Both the position numbers and the translations under genes were made by a program. A DNA stretch of 64,000 bases from JANQPX01 sp050633905 (GTDB taxonomy: Bacteria; Pseudomonadota; Alphaproteobacteria; Geminicoccales; Geminicoccaceae), in NCBI GenBank assembly GCA_050633905.1, contig JBOEHJ010000006.1:38581-102580 (forward strand), in the 5' to 3' direction. Of the stretch, positions 51,996 to 60,530 are shown piece after piece. The notes below the pieces were generated by a model. It did not search any database and was not told the DNA's origin. It saw only the letters and a program-made list of their open reading frames with translations. The first letter of the stretch is position 1; every line of letters begins with the position of its first letter.

Positions 51996-53165
51996 TCAGA
52001 TCACCACAACATCCAGCGGCGGGAAGCCGTTGAAACCGACCGAAGAGTAAGACGAGGTGTAGGCGCCGCAGCTGCGGATCACCACCTTGTCGCCCGCCTT
52101 CAGGCTCATCGGCAGCGGCATCGGGCGCTTCTCGTAGAGCACGTCGGCGCTGTCGCAGCTCGGGCCTGCCAGAATGCAGGGGCCGGTGGCCTCGCCATCA
52201 TGCGGGGTCGCGATCTGGTAGCGGATCGCCTCGCCCTCGGTCTCGGCCAGGCCGGAGAACCGGCCAATGTCGAGGTAGACCCAACGATGCAGGTCGTTTT
52301 CTGACTTGCGCGAGACCAGCAACACCTCGGCGGCAATTGCACCGGCCTCGGCCACCATGCCACGGCCCGGTTCGGCCATGATGCGGGCGCCGGGGAAGCG
52401 GGCCTCGACCATGCGGCGCACGCTATCTGCATAGGCCGTGGGGGCGTCGACTTCTTCGCCGTAGAAGGCCGGGAAGCCGCCACCGATGTTGATAAGCTCC
52501 AGCGCATGGCCAGCGGCACGGGCATCGGCCCAGACACCGCCCACATGGTCGAGCACGCCCTGCCACATGGTGGCCCGCTTGGTCTGCGAGCCCACGTGGA
52601 AGGAGAAGCCCACAGGCTTGAGCCCCAGCGCCACTGCATGGCCCAGCAGCGCCAGCGCCGTCTCGCGCGAGCAGCCGAACTTGCGGCTGAGCGGCCAGTC
52701 AGCCTCGGGGTTGTCGACCAGCAGGCGGATATACACCTGCGCGCCCGGGGCGTGCTCGGCGATCTTCTCCAGCTCCTCCTCGCTGTCGGCAGCAAAGAGG
52801 GTGAGGCCCGCGGCATGGGCAAACGCAATGTCGGAAGCGCGCTTGATGGTGTTGCCGAAGCTGATCTGCTCGGGCCGCGCACCCAGCGACAGGCACAGCT
52901 CGATCTCGCCGCGCGAGGCCGCATCGAAGTTGGAGCCCTCGGCCAGCAGCCGCTCCAGCACTTCGCGGGCCGGGTTGGCCTTCACCGCGTAATGAATGGC
53001 CGCGCCGCCAAGGCCGGCCTTCAGCGCGTGAAACTGCCGGGCCACCGCGTCGGTGTCGATCACCAGCGTTGGCTTGTCGAACGTGTTGGCGAGGATGAAG
53101 GCCTCCACACGGGAGGGCACGGATACGGGAGCAGACGCCAGGGCGCCATCAAACATCATCGTCAT
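51996..53165 (-). CDS. ornithine (lysine/ornithine) decarboxylase, alanine-racemase fold
   Basis: 389 residues from the ATG at 53165, the one of several clustered ATGs with GGAG 6 bases before it. PLP lysine in IHYAVKANPAREVL, the Gly-rich ELINIGGGFPAFYGEE stretch, and the active-site Cys in GPSCDSADVLYEKRPMP, plus SYSSVGFNGFPPL at the end. This is the eukaryotic-type ODC family found in alphaproteobacteria. It makes putrescine from ornithine, the first step to polyamines. A strong terminator follows. Lysine may be an alternative substrate. Confidence 0.93.
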   Translation of the reverse strand: MTMMFDGALASAPVSVPSRVEAFILANTFDKPTLVIDTDAVARQFHALKAGLGGAAIHYAVKANPAREVLERLLAEGSNFDAASRGEIELCLSLGARPEQISFGNTIKRASDIAFAHAAGLTLFAADSEEELEKIAEHAPGAQVYIRLLVDNPEADWPLSRKFGCSRETALALLGHAVALGLKPVGFSFHVGSQTKRATMWQGVLDHVGGVWADARAAGHALELINIGGGFPAFYGEEVDAPTAYADSVRRMVEARFPGARIMAEPGRGMVAEAGAIAAEVLLVSRKSENDLHRWVYLDIGRFSGLAETEGEAIRYQIATPHDGEATGPCILAGPSCDSADVLYEKRPMPLPMSLKAGDKVVIRSCGAYTSSYSSVGFNGFPPLDVVVI

Positions 53166-53392
53166 GGTCATCTCCAATAGACCCGGCCATACATGACCGC
53201 TCACTTCCAAGGGAGACGTTACCGTCGCTACGTAAACACAGGCGATGATGTGCCGGCCAGAGGCGCGTGCGTTGGCGTCTTGAGCGCGCATGTGAGGCTT
53301 TTCCGGATTCGGATCAAGAGAAATTTCCGCCCCGTTCCAAGATTTTTCGCAGCGGGCAAAACGGCATCAACCGCCCTGCCCGTCCTTTGGTG

Positions 53393-53956
53393 TTACTTCT
53401 TGTTTTTCTTGCCTGATTTGGAAGATTTCGAAGCGGCCTTCTTGCTGGCCTTCTTCTTCGCTGCCGTGTCGGCTTTCGCCTTCTCGGCCTTCTTCTTGGC
53501 TTTCTTTTCCGCAGCCTTCTTTGCCTCGGCCTTCTTCCTGGCCTTGCGCTCAGCCTTCTTGGCAGCCGCCTTCTTCTTGGCTGCGGCGTCCTTGGCTGTC
53601 TTTGCCGGCTTCGGATCGGCCTCCGCGAGCTCTTCCTTCTTTTCGGCCAATGCCTCGGCCTGGGCGACCGTTCCGGCGGATGCCGTCTGCTCTACCGGCA
53701 CGGCCTTGGCCGCAGGCGCTGCAACCGCGCGGCGCGGCGCCGGTGCCTTGGCAGCACGCTTGACCGGCGACGTCGGCGCGGCGGGATCGGCAGCCGCCGT
53801 CTTCCACGCGCGCGCCCGCTCAGGCGAGATTCCCGGAATGGCCGTCAGCGTTGGAACCGGGGCCGCTGCCAAAGCGGCAGGGTCGGCAATGCCCGCCCCC
53901 GCCAGTTTTGCCGCCATGGCCGGGCCAATGCCCGCAATATCGGTCAGGCGTGCCAT
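53393..53956 (-). CDS. helix-hairpin-helix protein with histone-H1-like basic tail
   Basis: 187 residues. The N-terminus (MARLTDIAGIGPAMAAKLAG; TLTAIPGISPERARAWKTAA) holds two helix-hairpin-helix units, a DNA-binding or structure-specific fold. The C-terminal half is almost entirely Lys, Ala and Glu (AAKKKAAAKKAERKARKK), like bacterial H1-type proteins. A nucleoid-binding role is likely. Its ATG shares a base with the stop of the 39-residue gene (TGATG). Confidence 0.8.
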   Translation of the reverse strand: MARLTDIAGIGPAMAAKLAGAGIADPAALAAAPVPTLTAIPGISPERARAWKTAAADPAAPTSPVKRAAKAPAPRRAVAAPAAKAVPVEQTASAGTVAQAEALAEKKEELAEADPKPAKTAKDAAAKKKAAAKKAERKARKKAEAKKAAEKKAKKKAEKAKADTAAKKKASKKAASKSSKSGKKNKK

Positions 53957-54075
53957 CAGGCGGCCTTCTTCAGCGCCTTCTTGGCGACTTTCAGCTTCTT
54001 CTCCTGCTTGGCGATCTTCGCCTTGCGGGATTTCACTTCTTTTTTCAGCTCTTTGATCTTGGCTTTCTTGGCCAT
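53956..54075 (-). CDS. 39-residue Lys-rich peptide
   Basis: MAKKAKIKELKKEVKSRKA followed by KIAKQEKKLKVAKKALKKAA: more than 40 percent Lys, heptad-like, probably one long amphipathic or coiled helix. It lies between and is coupled to the HhH gene, and shares the start MAKK style of its neighbours. Too short for standard gene callers. It may join the HhH protein on DNA or RNA. Confidence 0.6.
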   Translation of the reverse strand: MAKKAKIKELKKEVKSRKAKIAKQEKKLKVAKKALKKAA

Positions 54076-54087
54076 TGCTCGGTCCTT

Positions 54088-54270
54088 TCAGTCAGTTGTG
54101 TCAGAGCCGTTTTCCTTCACGAACCCACGGATGAACCGGCGGATCTCGCGTGCGGCGCTTGTGTCGAGCTCGTCGCAAAGGTCCACAAAGGCGTCGCGCT
54201 CATCCTTCTTGATCCGAATGATAAGCTGGCTGTCCTTGCGGTCCTTCTTGGGCTTGCTGCTCTTGGCCAC
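54088..54270 (-). CDS. 60-residue ribbon-helix-helix-like protein
   Basis: Starts at a GTG at 54270. SQLIIRIKKDERDAFVDLCD and DTSAAREIRRFIRGFVKE give the strand-helix-helix of small RHH regulators. The N-terminus is basic (KSSKPKKDRKD). First gene of the three-gene basic-protein cluster, so it could autoregulate it. Confidence 0.7.
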   Translation of the reverse strand: MAKSSKPKKDRKDSQLIIRIKKDERDAFVDLCDELDTSAAREIRRFIRGFVKENGSDTTD

Positions 54271-54400
54271 GCGGGTTGGCTTCCTCTCTTGAGTGCGCTC
54301 TTGTTACGACAATGTATCGCGATTGTATATACATTTTTTTGGTCTGCCCCGCGAGGAACCGCGCTCCCCCTCCAAATGTTGACCTGCAAAGGAGGCTTTC

Positions 54401-54910
54401 ATGACCCACCACCAGAACGACCGTGACACCGAATCCCTGCGCACCGCACTCTTCGATGCCCTTGAAGACGAGCGCACCGGGATGCTCGCCATCAGCGATC
54501 GCAACTCGCACGCACAGCCGATGACCCACTATTTCGACAAGGACGCGCGCATGCTCCGGTTCATCACCGCCAGCGACACTGGCCTGGCCCGCGATGTCGG
54601 CACGGGTGCACAGGCCCATTTCACCCTCACTACCAGCGACCGCGAGGTCTATGCCTGCATGTCCGGCCCGATCACGGCCTCGGATGATCGCAACAAGCTG
54701 GAAGATCTCTGGTCGCCCGCCGCAGCCATGTGGTTCGAAGGCGGCATCGACGACCCGAAGGTGCTGCTGCTGGAAATGCCGCTGCACGAGGCCGCCGTCT
54801 GGACGGTGGATGCCAACGCCCTCCAATTCGGCATGGAGATGCTGCGCGCCAACCTCGGCGAGCACACGCCCGATCTGGGCGACCACGCGGTCATCTCGCT
54901 GGCCGCCTGA
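54401..54910 (+). CDS. pyridoxamine-5'-phosphate-oxidase-like general stress protein
   Basis: 169 residues with AAGGAGG 6 bases before the ATG. The split-barrel flavin-binding fold of the PF16242 family is suggested by RTGMLAISDRNSHAQPMTHY, ARMLRFITASDTG and KLEDLWSPAAAMWFEGG. Members bind flavin or F420-like cofactors and are linked to stress. Divergent from the basic-protein cluster; convergent with the esterase gene across a shared terminator. Confidence 0.85.
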   Translation: MTHHQNDRDTESLRTALFDALEDERTGMLAISDRNSHAQPMTHYFDKDARMLRFITASDTGLARDVGTGAQAHFTLTTSDREVYACMSGPITASDDRNKLEDLWSPAAAMWFEGGIDDPKVLLLEMPLHEAAVWTVDANALQFGMEMLRANLGEHTPDLGDHAVISLAA

Positions 54911-54919
54911 ACAATATAT

Positions 54920-54945
54920 GGCGCGGCCCTGCCCCGGGCCGCGCC
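54920..54945. terminator. bidirectional terminator
   Basis: Perfect 10-bp arms ggcgcggccc/gggccgcgcc with a 6-base loop, between the convergent stress-protein and esterase genes. No strong T-run on either side. Confidence 0.65.
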
Positions 54946-54955
54946 ACCGTTCGCG

Positions 54956-55831
54956 TTACTGGCTTGCCGCCATCGGCACTTCGCCGCGCGGCAGGACCGT
55001 GTGCGAGAAAACATAGCCCAGCGCCTCGGGCAGCGTGTCGATCCAGACCTGCCACTCGTGATCGCCGTCGATCACCCGGTATTCCACATCGTTCGGCTGA
55101 TGCTCCCGCAGCTTCTGGTAGAGCACCGCACCGTGGTAGGCGATGTCTAAAAAGTCATGGTCGCCCGAGTTGATATACATCGGCACCACCACATCCCCCG
55201 CAAGGTAATCGTCGAGATAGGCCGTGTAGTTCAGCTCGGTCCACTTTTCCGGGTCATAGTTGCCATCGGCGTCCAGATAGGCCGCATGGCGGTTGGCCGA
55301 AGAGCTAGCGGGCGGTTGCGGCACATAGGCGGCGGGTGACATGGCGGCCCCGGCAGCGAACATCTCGGGGTGCTCAAGCACGAAGTTCACCGTGCCGTAG
55401 CCCCCGGCAGAGAGCCCACCAACAACCCGACCTTCGCGCTCGGGGATCACCCGCCACGTGGCCTCGATGTGCGGGATGAGATCATCAAAAAATGCCGTCT
55501 CGGCAGGCTCGTTATATCCGTCGACCCACCAGCTCAGGCTGCCCGGCATGATCACCACGGCGGGTGGCATGGTGCCATCGGCAATCGCCTCGTCGAGGAT
55601 CTGCTTGGCCTTGCCATCCACCACCCAGCTCGTCTCATTCCCGCCCGACCCGTGAAGCAGATACATGTGCGGATAGGTCAGCCCGCTGTCGTCGTACCCA
55701 TCAGGCAAATAGACCGTGTAGGCATAGTCCCGCCCCAGCGTCTCGGACGCAAAGCTGTAGGTGGCAATTTCACCGGCAAAACTCGGAAATGCACAAGCGG
55801 CCGCAGCGGCGGCGTAAACGAATGTTCTCAT
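54956..55831 (-). CDS. secreted esterase (enterochelin-esterase/feruloyl-esterase-like)
   Basis: 291 residues from the ATG at 55831, with GGGAGG upstream. Signal peptide MRTFVYAAAAAACAFPSFA, then an alpha/beta-hydrolase of the esterase-D/Fes type: YPHMYLLHGSGGNETSW (oxyanion), nucleophile elbow VGGLSAGGYGTVNF, Asp in NSGDHDFLD and His in VIDGDHEWQVW. It acts in the periplasm or outside. The tniABQ transposon begins about 80 bases upstream and may have taken its promoter. Confidence 0.88.
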   Translation of the reverse strand: MRTFVYAAAAAACAFPSFAGEIATYSFASETLGRDYAYTVYLPDGYDDSGLTYPHMYLLHGSGGNETSWVVDGKAKQILDEAIADGTMPPAVVIMPGSLSWWVDGYNEPAETAFFDDLIPHIEATWRVIPEREGRVVGGLSAGGYGTVNFVLEHPEMFAAGAAMSPAAYVPQPPASSSANRHAAYLDADGNYDPEKWTELNYTAYLDDYLAGDVVVPMYINSGDHDFLDIAYHGAVLYQKLREHQPNDVEYRVIDGDHEWQVWIDTLPEALGYVFSHTVLPRGEVPMAASQ

Positions 55832-55979
55832 AAAAACCTCCCATGCGGGCAAACCAGAGTGGCTGCCCTCGGGGGAAGCTTGCACGGGGGAAATTGCATG
55901 TCAAGTGCACATGTCGTAGTACCCTAATAAAAGAGAAATTACCGCTTCTGGCCTATTTTGGCGATTTCTGTGCCTCTAT

Positions 55980-56939
55980 TTAGGATATGTCCACAGGTTT
56001 CGGCGACCTTCGGATGAGTGGTTCCGTCTGCCAAATCTCTTGCGCGCGGAGCAGAAGTGCATGTCGATCAGTGTTGGAGCCGAGTTCTTCAATTGCGCGT
56101 CGTGCCGCATGAAGCGCTCTCTCGGATGGCACAAGTCCAGTTGTTCCGAGCCCTCGTGTTCTAGCTCGGCGGCCTATGGCTCCCTGGTCTGCATATCGAT
56201 ATTCATGAAGTCGGGCCCAGCTCTGGAGATTCTCCAAAGCCTCACTCTGTCGCGGAAACGTACGCAACAGACTCCGCGCTGCCCGGTTGTTTCGCGCCAC
56301 CCGATAGGCAGTGCGAAGCAACGGGTGCTTTGATCCGAGTTCAATCGCAGCGAGAACAATTGTTCTTTGGGCTTGGTTCTCAGAGATCAGCGCATCTGCA
56401 TCCGCCAATTTCCACAATCGCAGAAGGTCTGACGTTTGTCTGAACTGATGCAGGCTTTGTTGGTCGCCAGAGACTACAGCTGACGCCAATCTTTTAGCCC
56501 CCTGAACCGCACGCGCTTTCATACGCTTTGAGATACCAGCATGCGGACATGTCGATACCAGAGACCGACCGCAACTTTCACAGTTTGTCGACCAAGCAAA
56601 CCGCCAGTGGCGCAATACCAGATCCGGCGTTTGCTCTTGGCAATATGTGCAGGTCTGAAAGTCATGTGTTGCCAGATAGTTCAATGAGCGGGCGCTCAAA
56701 TTTGGCAATGTCATCGCCGCAATCTCGGTACGTTTTCTTCCAACAGCCGCGCACAATCGGTCTACACAAACTTGCTCAAGGTCGCTCGAGCGGTCGGGCA
56801 CCCTGCCCCTTTGCAAGCCAAGATAGCCGCACAGTTCTTCGGTTGAACAGTGATTGGCTTGTGCCAGCCGGGTAAGCCAGCTCGAAAGCAGTTCATCGCA
56901 TAGGGGTGGTGGTCGGCGGGGCAGAAGCTTGATGGTCAC
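55980..56939 (-). CDS. tniQ: TniQ/TnsD-family target-selection protein
   Basis: 319 residues. The TniQ N-terminus (PRRPPPLCDELLSSWLTRLA) and zinc ribbons (FQTCTYCQEQTPDL; TNCESCGRSLVSTCPHAG) are intact. The C-terminal half is Arg-rich and helical. The stop lies inside a transposon-end repeat (55968-55985). It recruits the TniB-TniA complex to a target. Overlaps tniB by 4 bases. Confidence 0.92.
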   Translation of the reverse strand: MTIKLLPRRPPPLCDELLSSWLTRLAQANHCSTEELCGYLGLQRGRVPDRSSDLEQVCVDRLCAAVGRKRTEIAAMTLPNLSARSLNYLATHDFQTCTYCQEQTPDLVLRHWRFAWSTNCESCGRSLVSTCPHAGISKRMKARAVQGAKRLASAVVSGDQQSLHQFRQTSDLLRLWKLADADALISENQAQRTIVLAAIELGSKHPLLRTAYRVARNNRAARSLLRTFPRQSEALENLQSWARLHEYRYADQGAIGRRARTRGLGTTGLVPSERALHAARRAIEELGSNTDRHALLLRAQEIWQTEPLIRRSPKPVDIS

Positions 56940-57802
56940 TCGGCCTCAACGGCCGTCTCAAGCGGAACCGTCCACGCATGTTTGTTCCAGGTCGGCCGCC
57001 ATGTCGCGACAGCCTCATCCGTAATCCTCTCTTCCCCAGAATGAATCGCATCGATGGCCAGAGACTTAATCATGATAAAGACGCGGGACGTGACCCCGCC
57101 GGTCACCTTCAGGATGGTTCGGAGCGAAGCAACGGTCAGGCCCGAAGGTTTTTCCAGCGCCATGGCCGCGATCAGTGTTTGGATCAGACGTGAGAACTCT
57201 ACATCGTCTTCCCAAAGCGGCAAAAAATGTTCATCCAACCGGCGCGCAAGCTGGTCATCGCCACGGACGGCATCAAGCGCTTCGTTAACGCCAAAGACCA
57301 CGAGCGATACGCTAAGCTCATTTGCGAGGAACCGTAGCATGTTGAGGAACCGACGTTGCTCCCTGTAACTGCCGGCAAGCAGATTGTGCACCTCGTCAAT
57401 CATGAGCATTTTCAGGTCCATGTCTCTGAGATGGTTCAGCGCCCGAACCTCCAGTTCCGAGACTGTGCGACGCCCCCACATGGGCGCGCCAATCGTAGAT
57501 AGTAAGTGTTGGTAGAACCTTCTCTCATCCGGCGCGGGTGGTGCCTGAAGCAGCAATACAGGTGTCTTGGTGATCCCGAGATCACTCTTGTATTGAGTGG
57601 GATACTTGCTCGCCATACGTTTGGCGATCATCGTCTTCCCGATGCCAGAGCTCCCATAGACCATCAAACCTGGCATGCGACTTTGTCGCGGTGTTTCCAT
57701 CAATGATGTCAATCGATTGAGGACAATCGTTGCACGATCAAAAGCGATCCAATGGTCGCTGCGAATGCGGTCAATTCTTTCGTTTTGGGTCATGAAATTC
57801 AT
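56936..57802 (-). CDS. tniB: TniB/TnsC-family AAA+ ATPase
   Basis: 288 residues. Walker A VYGSSGIGKTMIAKRM at about 48-63, Walker B LKMLMIDEVHNLLAG, and sensor region LVVFGVNEALDAV. It links target selector and transposase. It overlaps tniA by 32 bases; a second ATG at 57793 is possible. Confidence 0.92.
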   Translation of the reverse strand: MNFMTQNERIDRIRSDHWIAFDRATIVLNRLTSLMETPRQSRMPGLMVYGSSGIGKTMIAKRMASKYPTQYKSDLGITKTPVLLLQAPPAPDERRFYQHLLSTIGAPMWGRRTVSELEVRALNHLRDMDLKMLMIDEVHNLLAGSYREQRRFLNMLRFLANELSVSLVVFGVNEALDAVRGDDQLARRLDEHFLPLWEDDVEFSRLIQTLIAAMALEKPSGLTVASLRTILKVTGGVTSRVFIMIKSLAIDAIHSGEERITDEAVATWRPTWNKHAWTVPLETAVEAE

Positions 57803-59399
57803 CTATGGGATAGGTTGGAAGATCAGGGTTGCCGGTATCAATCGCGAACATTTCACGAGAAGGGTCGCGCTGCTTTGGGGCCTTTGACAGGCGCGCATCC
57901 CGCTCTTTACCCAGCCTGGCTGCCTTGGTTTTCTGGCGCGCTGCCTCGGCCAGACGCCTTTGCGCGTCTACCATATCAAACAGCGCCTTTTCGTGGATCC
58001 GCCCACCGTGCTTTTCTTTCCATTCTTTGCGGGCGCGGCGACTTTCCCAAAGAGAGATTTCGGGATGACTGAGATTTCGGTAGCGCGCTTCGATCATGCG
58101 ACCATCGTCTACCTGCACCCAAATCTTCGATAGGTTCCGCGGATCAAATCTGACTTGCGCCTTCTCTTTGCCCCGCCCGATCAAGGACGCAAACGCATCA
58201 TTCCAGTAGCGCACTTCAAAAAGCGTGATCCCTGTGCGGCCAAGCTTGCGCCATTCAAAAGGCATGAAGCTCGATCGAAACGCGTCCACATCGACAACTT
58301 GCCGCCCTGCTGTATCGCCACCCAAATCGCTCCAGGCAGCAAGAGGTGTCCGGCCAAGAGCCCGATGCGGGGTGTTGTGATACCGACAGATTTCAAGATG
58401 AAGCCAGTCTTCAAACTCAGCAAGCGTCAAAGTCGCGTTTTGTTCGCTGTTATAGTCACCCTTGTCTTTGGGTGACGAGTGCGTGGTTCCAGGCAATACG
58501 TGAACCGAACCCATAGTTGTACCGATCAAGCGCTCAATGTGACCTCCGTAATGCTTGCCGCCCTTGGGACGATAGGAAACATCAATGCCCCAATCCTCGC
58601 ACGCGGACTTGAACGCTCTGCTGCGGAACTCCTGGGCATTGTCCACATGAACAGCCTTCGGAATACCAGCCGTAGGCCAGGTAAGCTCTTCAAGGGTGCC
58701 GGGCACATGCACTGTCTTTCGGCGCACGCAATGGTCGAGACAAAGCGCAACCGACAGAACGGACGGTGCATCGAAACTCACGTATACGCCCAACACCACA
58801 CGCGTGGTGACATCGATCGCCATCGTCAGGTTCGGCCGCGCAAGAGGCTGTCGATCGATGTGATCGACCAAAAATACATCGGCCTTGGTATGATCGATTT
58901 GCACGACGTCGAGTGGGTCGGGAACGTCGAGTTTGCCAGGACGCGCTGCGAACAATTGTCCAGCTACGTCCGCGCCATGTCGCTTTGAGATGACCTTACG
59001 CTGGTCCATCGCATCTAGCCGCCGCTTAACTGTTCGACGGGTCGGAGGCTGGAAGCCCTTTGCATCACACTCTGAGCGTATCTCACGCCAAATGCGCAAA
59101 AAACTTGAACGTTCTCGAACCAGATAGTAGCGGCTAAGGGTGGTGCTGATGATGCGCTCCACATCCGGAGCAAGACGCCCTTTTCCAGGTTTAGGCCCGC
59201 GCCGACCCGGTTGCAGCGCAACGGATCGAGCATCGTTCTCTTTGAGACGACGGTAAAGCTTCCAAGTATAGCTTTTGGAAAGACCCAACTCCCATGCCGC
59301 GTCGCCAATGGCACGACCAATTGGGTCGCCCTTTTTTTCAAGCTCAAGAAGCGGCCGCAGAATAGCAGCACGATGTTTCGCAACGGCTTCAGATTTCAC
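57771..59399 (-). CDS. tniA: TniA/TnsB-family DDE transposase
   Basis: 542 residues. N-terminal HTH (LGLSKSYTWKLYRRLKEND), catalytic Asp in DVVQIDHTKADVFLVD, second Asp in AVHVDNAQEFRSRA and Glu in HYGGHIERLIGTTMG, then the Mu-type C-terminal domain (YHNTPHRALGRTPLAAWSD). All three catalytic residues are present. It binds the end repeats and joins the ends to the target. Confidence 0.93.
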   Translation of the reverse strand: MKSEAVAKHRAAILRPLLELEKKGDPIGRAIGDAAWELGLSKSYTWKLYRRLKENDARSVALQPGRRGPKPGKGRLAPDVERIISTTLSRYYLVRERSSFLRIWREIRSECDAKGFQPPTRRTVKRRLDAMDQRKVISKRHGADVAGQLFAARPGKLDVPDPLDVVQIDHTKADVFLVDHIDRQPLARPNLTMAIDVTTRVVLGVYVSFDAPSVLSVALCLDHCVRRKTVHVPGTLEELTWPTAGIPKAVHVDNAQEFRSRAFKSACEDWGIDVSYRPKGGKHYGGHIERLIGTTMGSVHVLPGTTHSSPKDKGDYNSEQNATLTLAEFEDWLHLEICRYHNTPHRALGRTPLAAWSDLGGDTAGRQVVDVDAFRSSFMPFEWRKLGRTGITLFEVRYWNDAFASLIGRGKEKAQVRFDPRNLSKIWVQVDDGRMIEARYRNLSHPEISLWESRRARKEWKEKHGGRIHEKALFDMVDAQRRLAEAARQKTKAARLGKERDARLSKAPKQRDPSREMFAIDTGNPDLPTYPIDEFHDPKRKN

Positions 59400-59452
59400 A
59401 GCGCGTCTTCATCACAAATCGCCGAAAGTTATCCACAGATAATCTTGTATCC

Positions 59453-59569
59453 TAAATTAGGGTACAGTATCCTAATTAAAGGTACAATGCCACAAATAGA
59501 GGTACAAGCAGCCATTGAAAAGTCAGGGAAAAATTAGCCTCTATTCTCTTTAATTAGGGCACAACGACA
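59453..59569. repeat. TnsB-type binding repeats at the transposon right end
   Basis: Four related motifs in the same direction: taaattagggtaca (59453), taattaaaggtacaa (59473), caaatagaggtacaa (59493) and ttaattagggcacaa (59550, terminal). The left end has two (terminal and 55968-55985, inverted). Right-end crowding and left-end scarcity resemble the asymmetric ends of Tn7-like elements. A DnaA-box-like ttatccaca lies just inside at 59429-59437. Confidence 0.75.
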
Positions 59570-59632
59570 CCCGTCAAGGGCAAGCTGAAAAACAAGTCTC
59601 CAGCGTGATTACGCAAAGAGCGAGGATTTTCA

Positions 59633-60349
59633 ATGAAACCGACCGATCCGAAATTCGATCACTGCCTTGCGGAGCTGCGCCAATCGCCGTTTTTTGCCGG
59701 ACTGGGCAGCGACGTTCAGGCCGACATCCTGGGGATGTTCTCTTATGACACCGCACTCCGGCGCGACACGAATGTGAGCCTGCTCGACGCGGATCAGAGG
59801 TTTTCTGCGGTGGTCAGCGGTCGGGCCAAGGTTTCTGTTTATCACCCGGAAACCGGGCGCGAGCATATCCTTGACCTTCTGGGGCCCGGCGACGCGTTTG
59901 ATTTGATCAGCCTGCTGGATCGCCAGCCCCGCGATGTCATCGTGACGGCGCTGGATGACATGGAAATCCTGACCGCAAGCCAGTCCCAAGTCAGGCAGTG
60001 GCTATTGCAACACCCCGAGATCAACCGGACGTTCCTACCCTATTTGGGAGAACAGATGCACCGCCTTGCCGATCAGGCCGAGGACCTGGCGCTATATGAT
60101 ACCGAAGCCCGGCTGGCGCGCCTGATCCTGCGCCACATCACCAGCAACGCACCGGTCCATGGGCTGCGCCTGATCAACGATCTGTCGCAGGAAACCTTGG
60201 CATCCATGATCGGTTCGGTGCGGGTGGTTGTCGGGCGCCAGATGTCGAAATGGAAGCAGGAAGGCATTCTCTCGACCGGACGGGGGAAATGGGCAATCGA
60301 CGATCTGAACGAACTCATCGCCAAGGCTCAGAAAAAGCTCGACATCTGA
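59633..60349 (+). CDS. CRP/FNR-family transcription regulator
   Basis: 238 residues. cNMP-binding fold (SGRAKVSVYHPETGREHILD, LLGPGDAFDLISLLDRQ) and C-terminal HTH (LINDLSQETLASMIGSVRVV, then VGRQMSKWKQEGIL). Only one Cys near the N-terminus, so it is not an FeS-binding FNR. It starts 64 bases after the transposon end. It precedes the helical-protein operon and may control it through the palindromes at 60483-60511. Confidence 0.9.
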   Translation: MKPTDPKFDHCLAELRQSPFFAGLGSDVQADILGMFSYDTALRRDTNVSLLDADQRFSAVVSGRAKVSVYHPETGREHILDLLGPGDAFDLISLLDRQPRDVIVTALDDMEILTASQSQVRQWLLQHPEINRTFLPYLGEQMHRLADQAEDLALYDTEARLARLILRHITSNAPVHGLRLINDLSQETLASMIGSVRVVVGRQMSKWKQEGILSTGRGKWAIDDLNELIAKAQKKLDI

Positions 60350-60482
60350 GACGTTTTTGGCTGCGCGCCTTCGGCGAGGAATTGCCTGAAAGGTGGTTTT
60401 CACGAAAAAACGCATGTCCTGATACCTGGGTTGCATCTTGGCTGCGCCCCGACCGGTAATATCCCGTCTGGATGAGTGCTGG

Positions 60483-60511
60483 CCGACAAAAGGGTCGGTT
60501 GGCGCGCCAAC
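60483..60511. promoter_or_regulatory. overlapping inverted repeats before the helical-protein gene
   Basis: ccgac-aaaagg-gtcgg at 60483-60498 and the perfect palindrome gttggcgcgccaac at 60498-60511. They end about 20 bases before the start codon and may act as operators or as a 5' stem. Link to the CRP-type gene is a guess. Confidence 0.4.
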
Positions 60512-60530
60512 CTGAAAACGGAGAAAACCC

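Larger units (their letters stand above)
55913..59569 (-). mobile_element. Tn7/Tn5053-like transposon with tniA, tniB, tniQ
   Basis: Left end tgtcgtagtaccctaataaa at 55913; right end ttaattagggcacaacgaca at 59550-59569, its complement with a few changes. Both have the 5'-TGT...ACA-3' ends cut by TnsB-family transposases. Inside each end are further copies of the same motif (see 59453-59569). The element holds only transposition genes. The five bases outside (gcaca and cccgt) are not a duplication, so it may have lost one flank or moved unusually. Confidence 0.85.
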
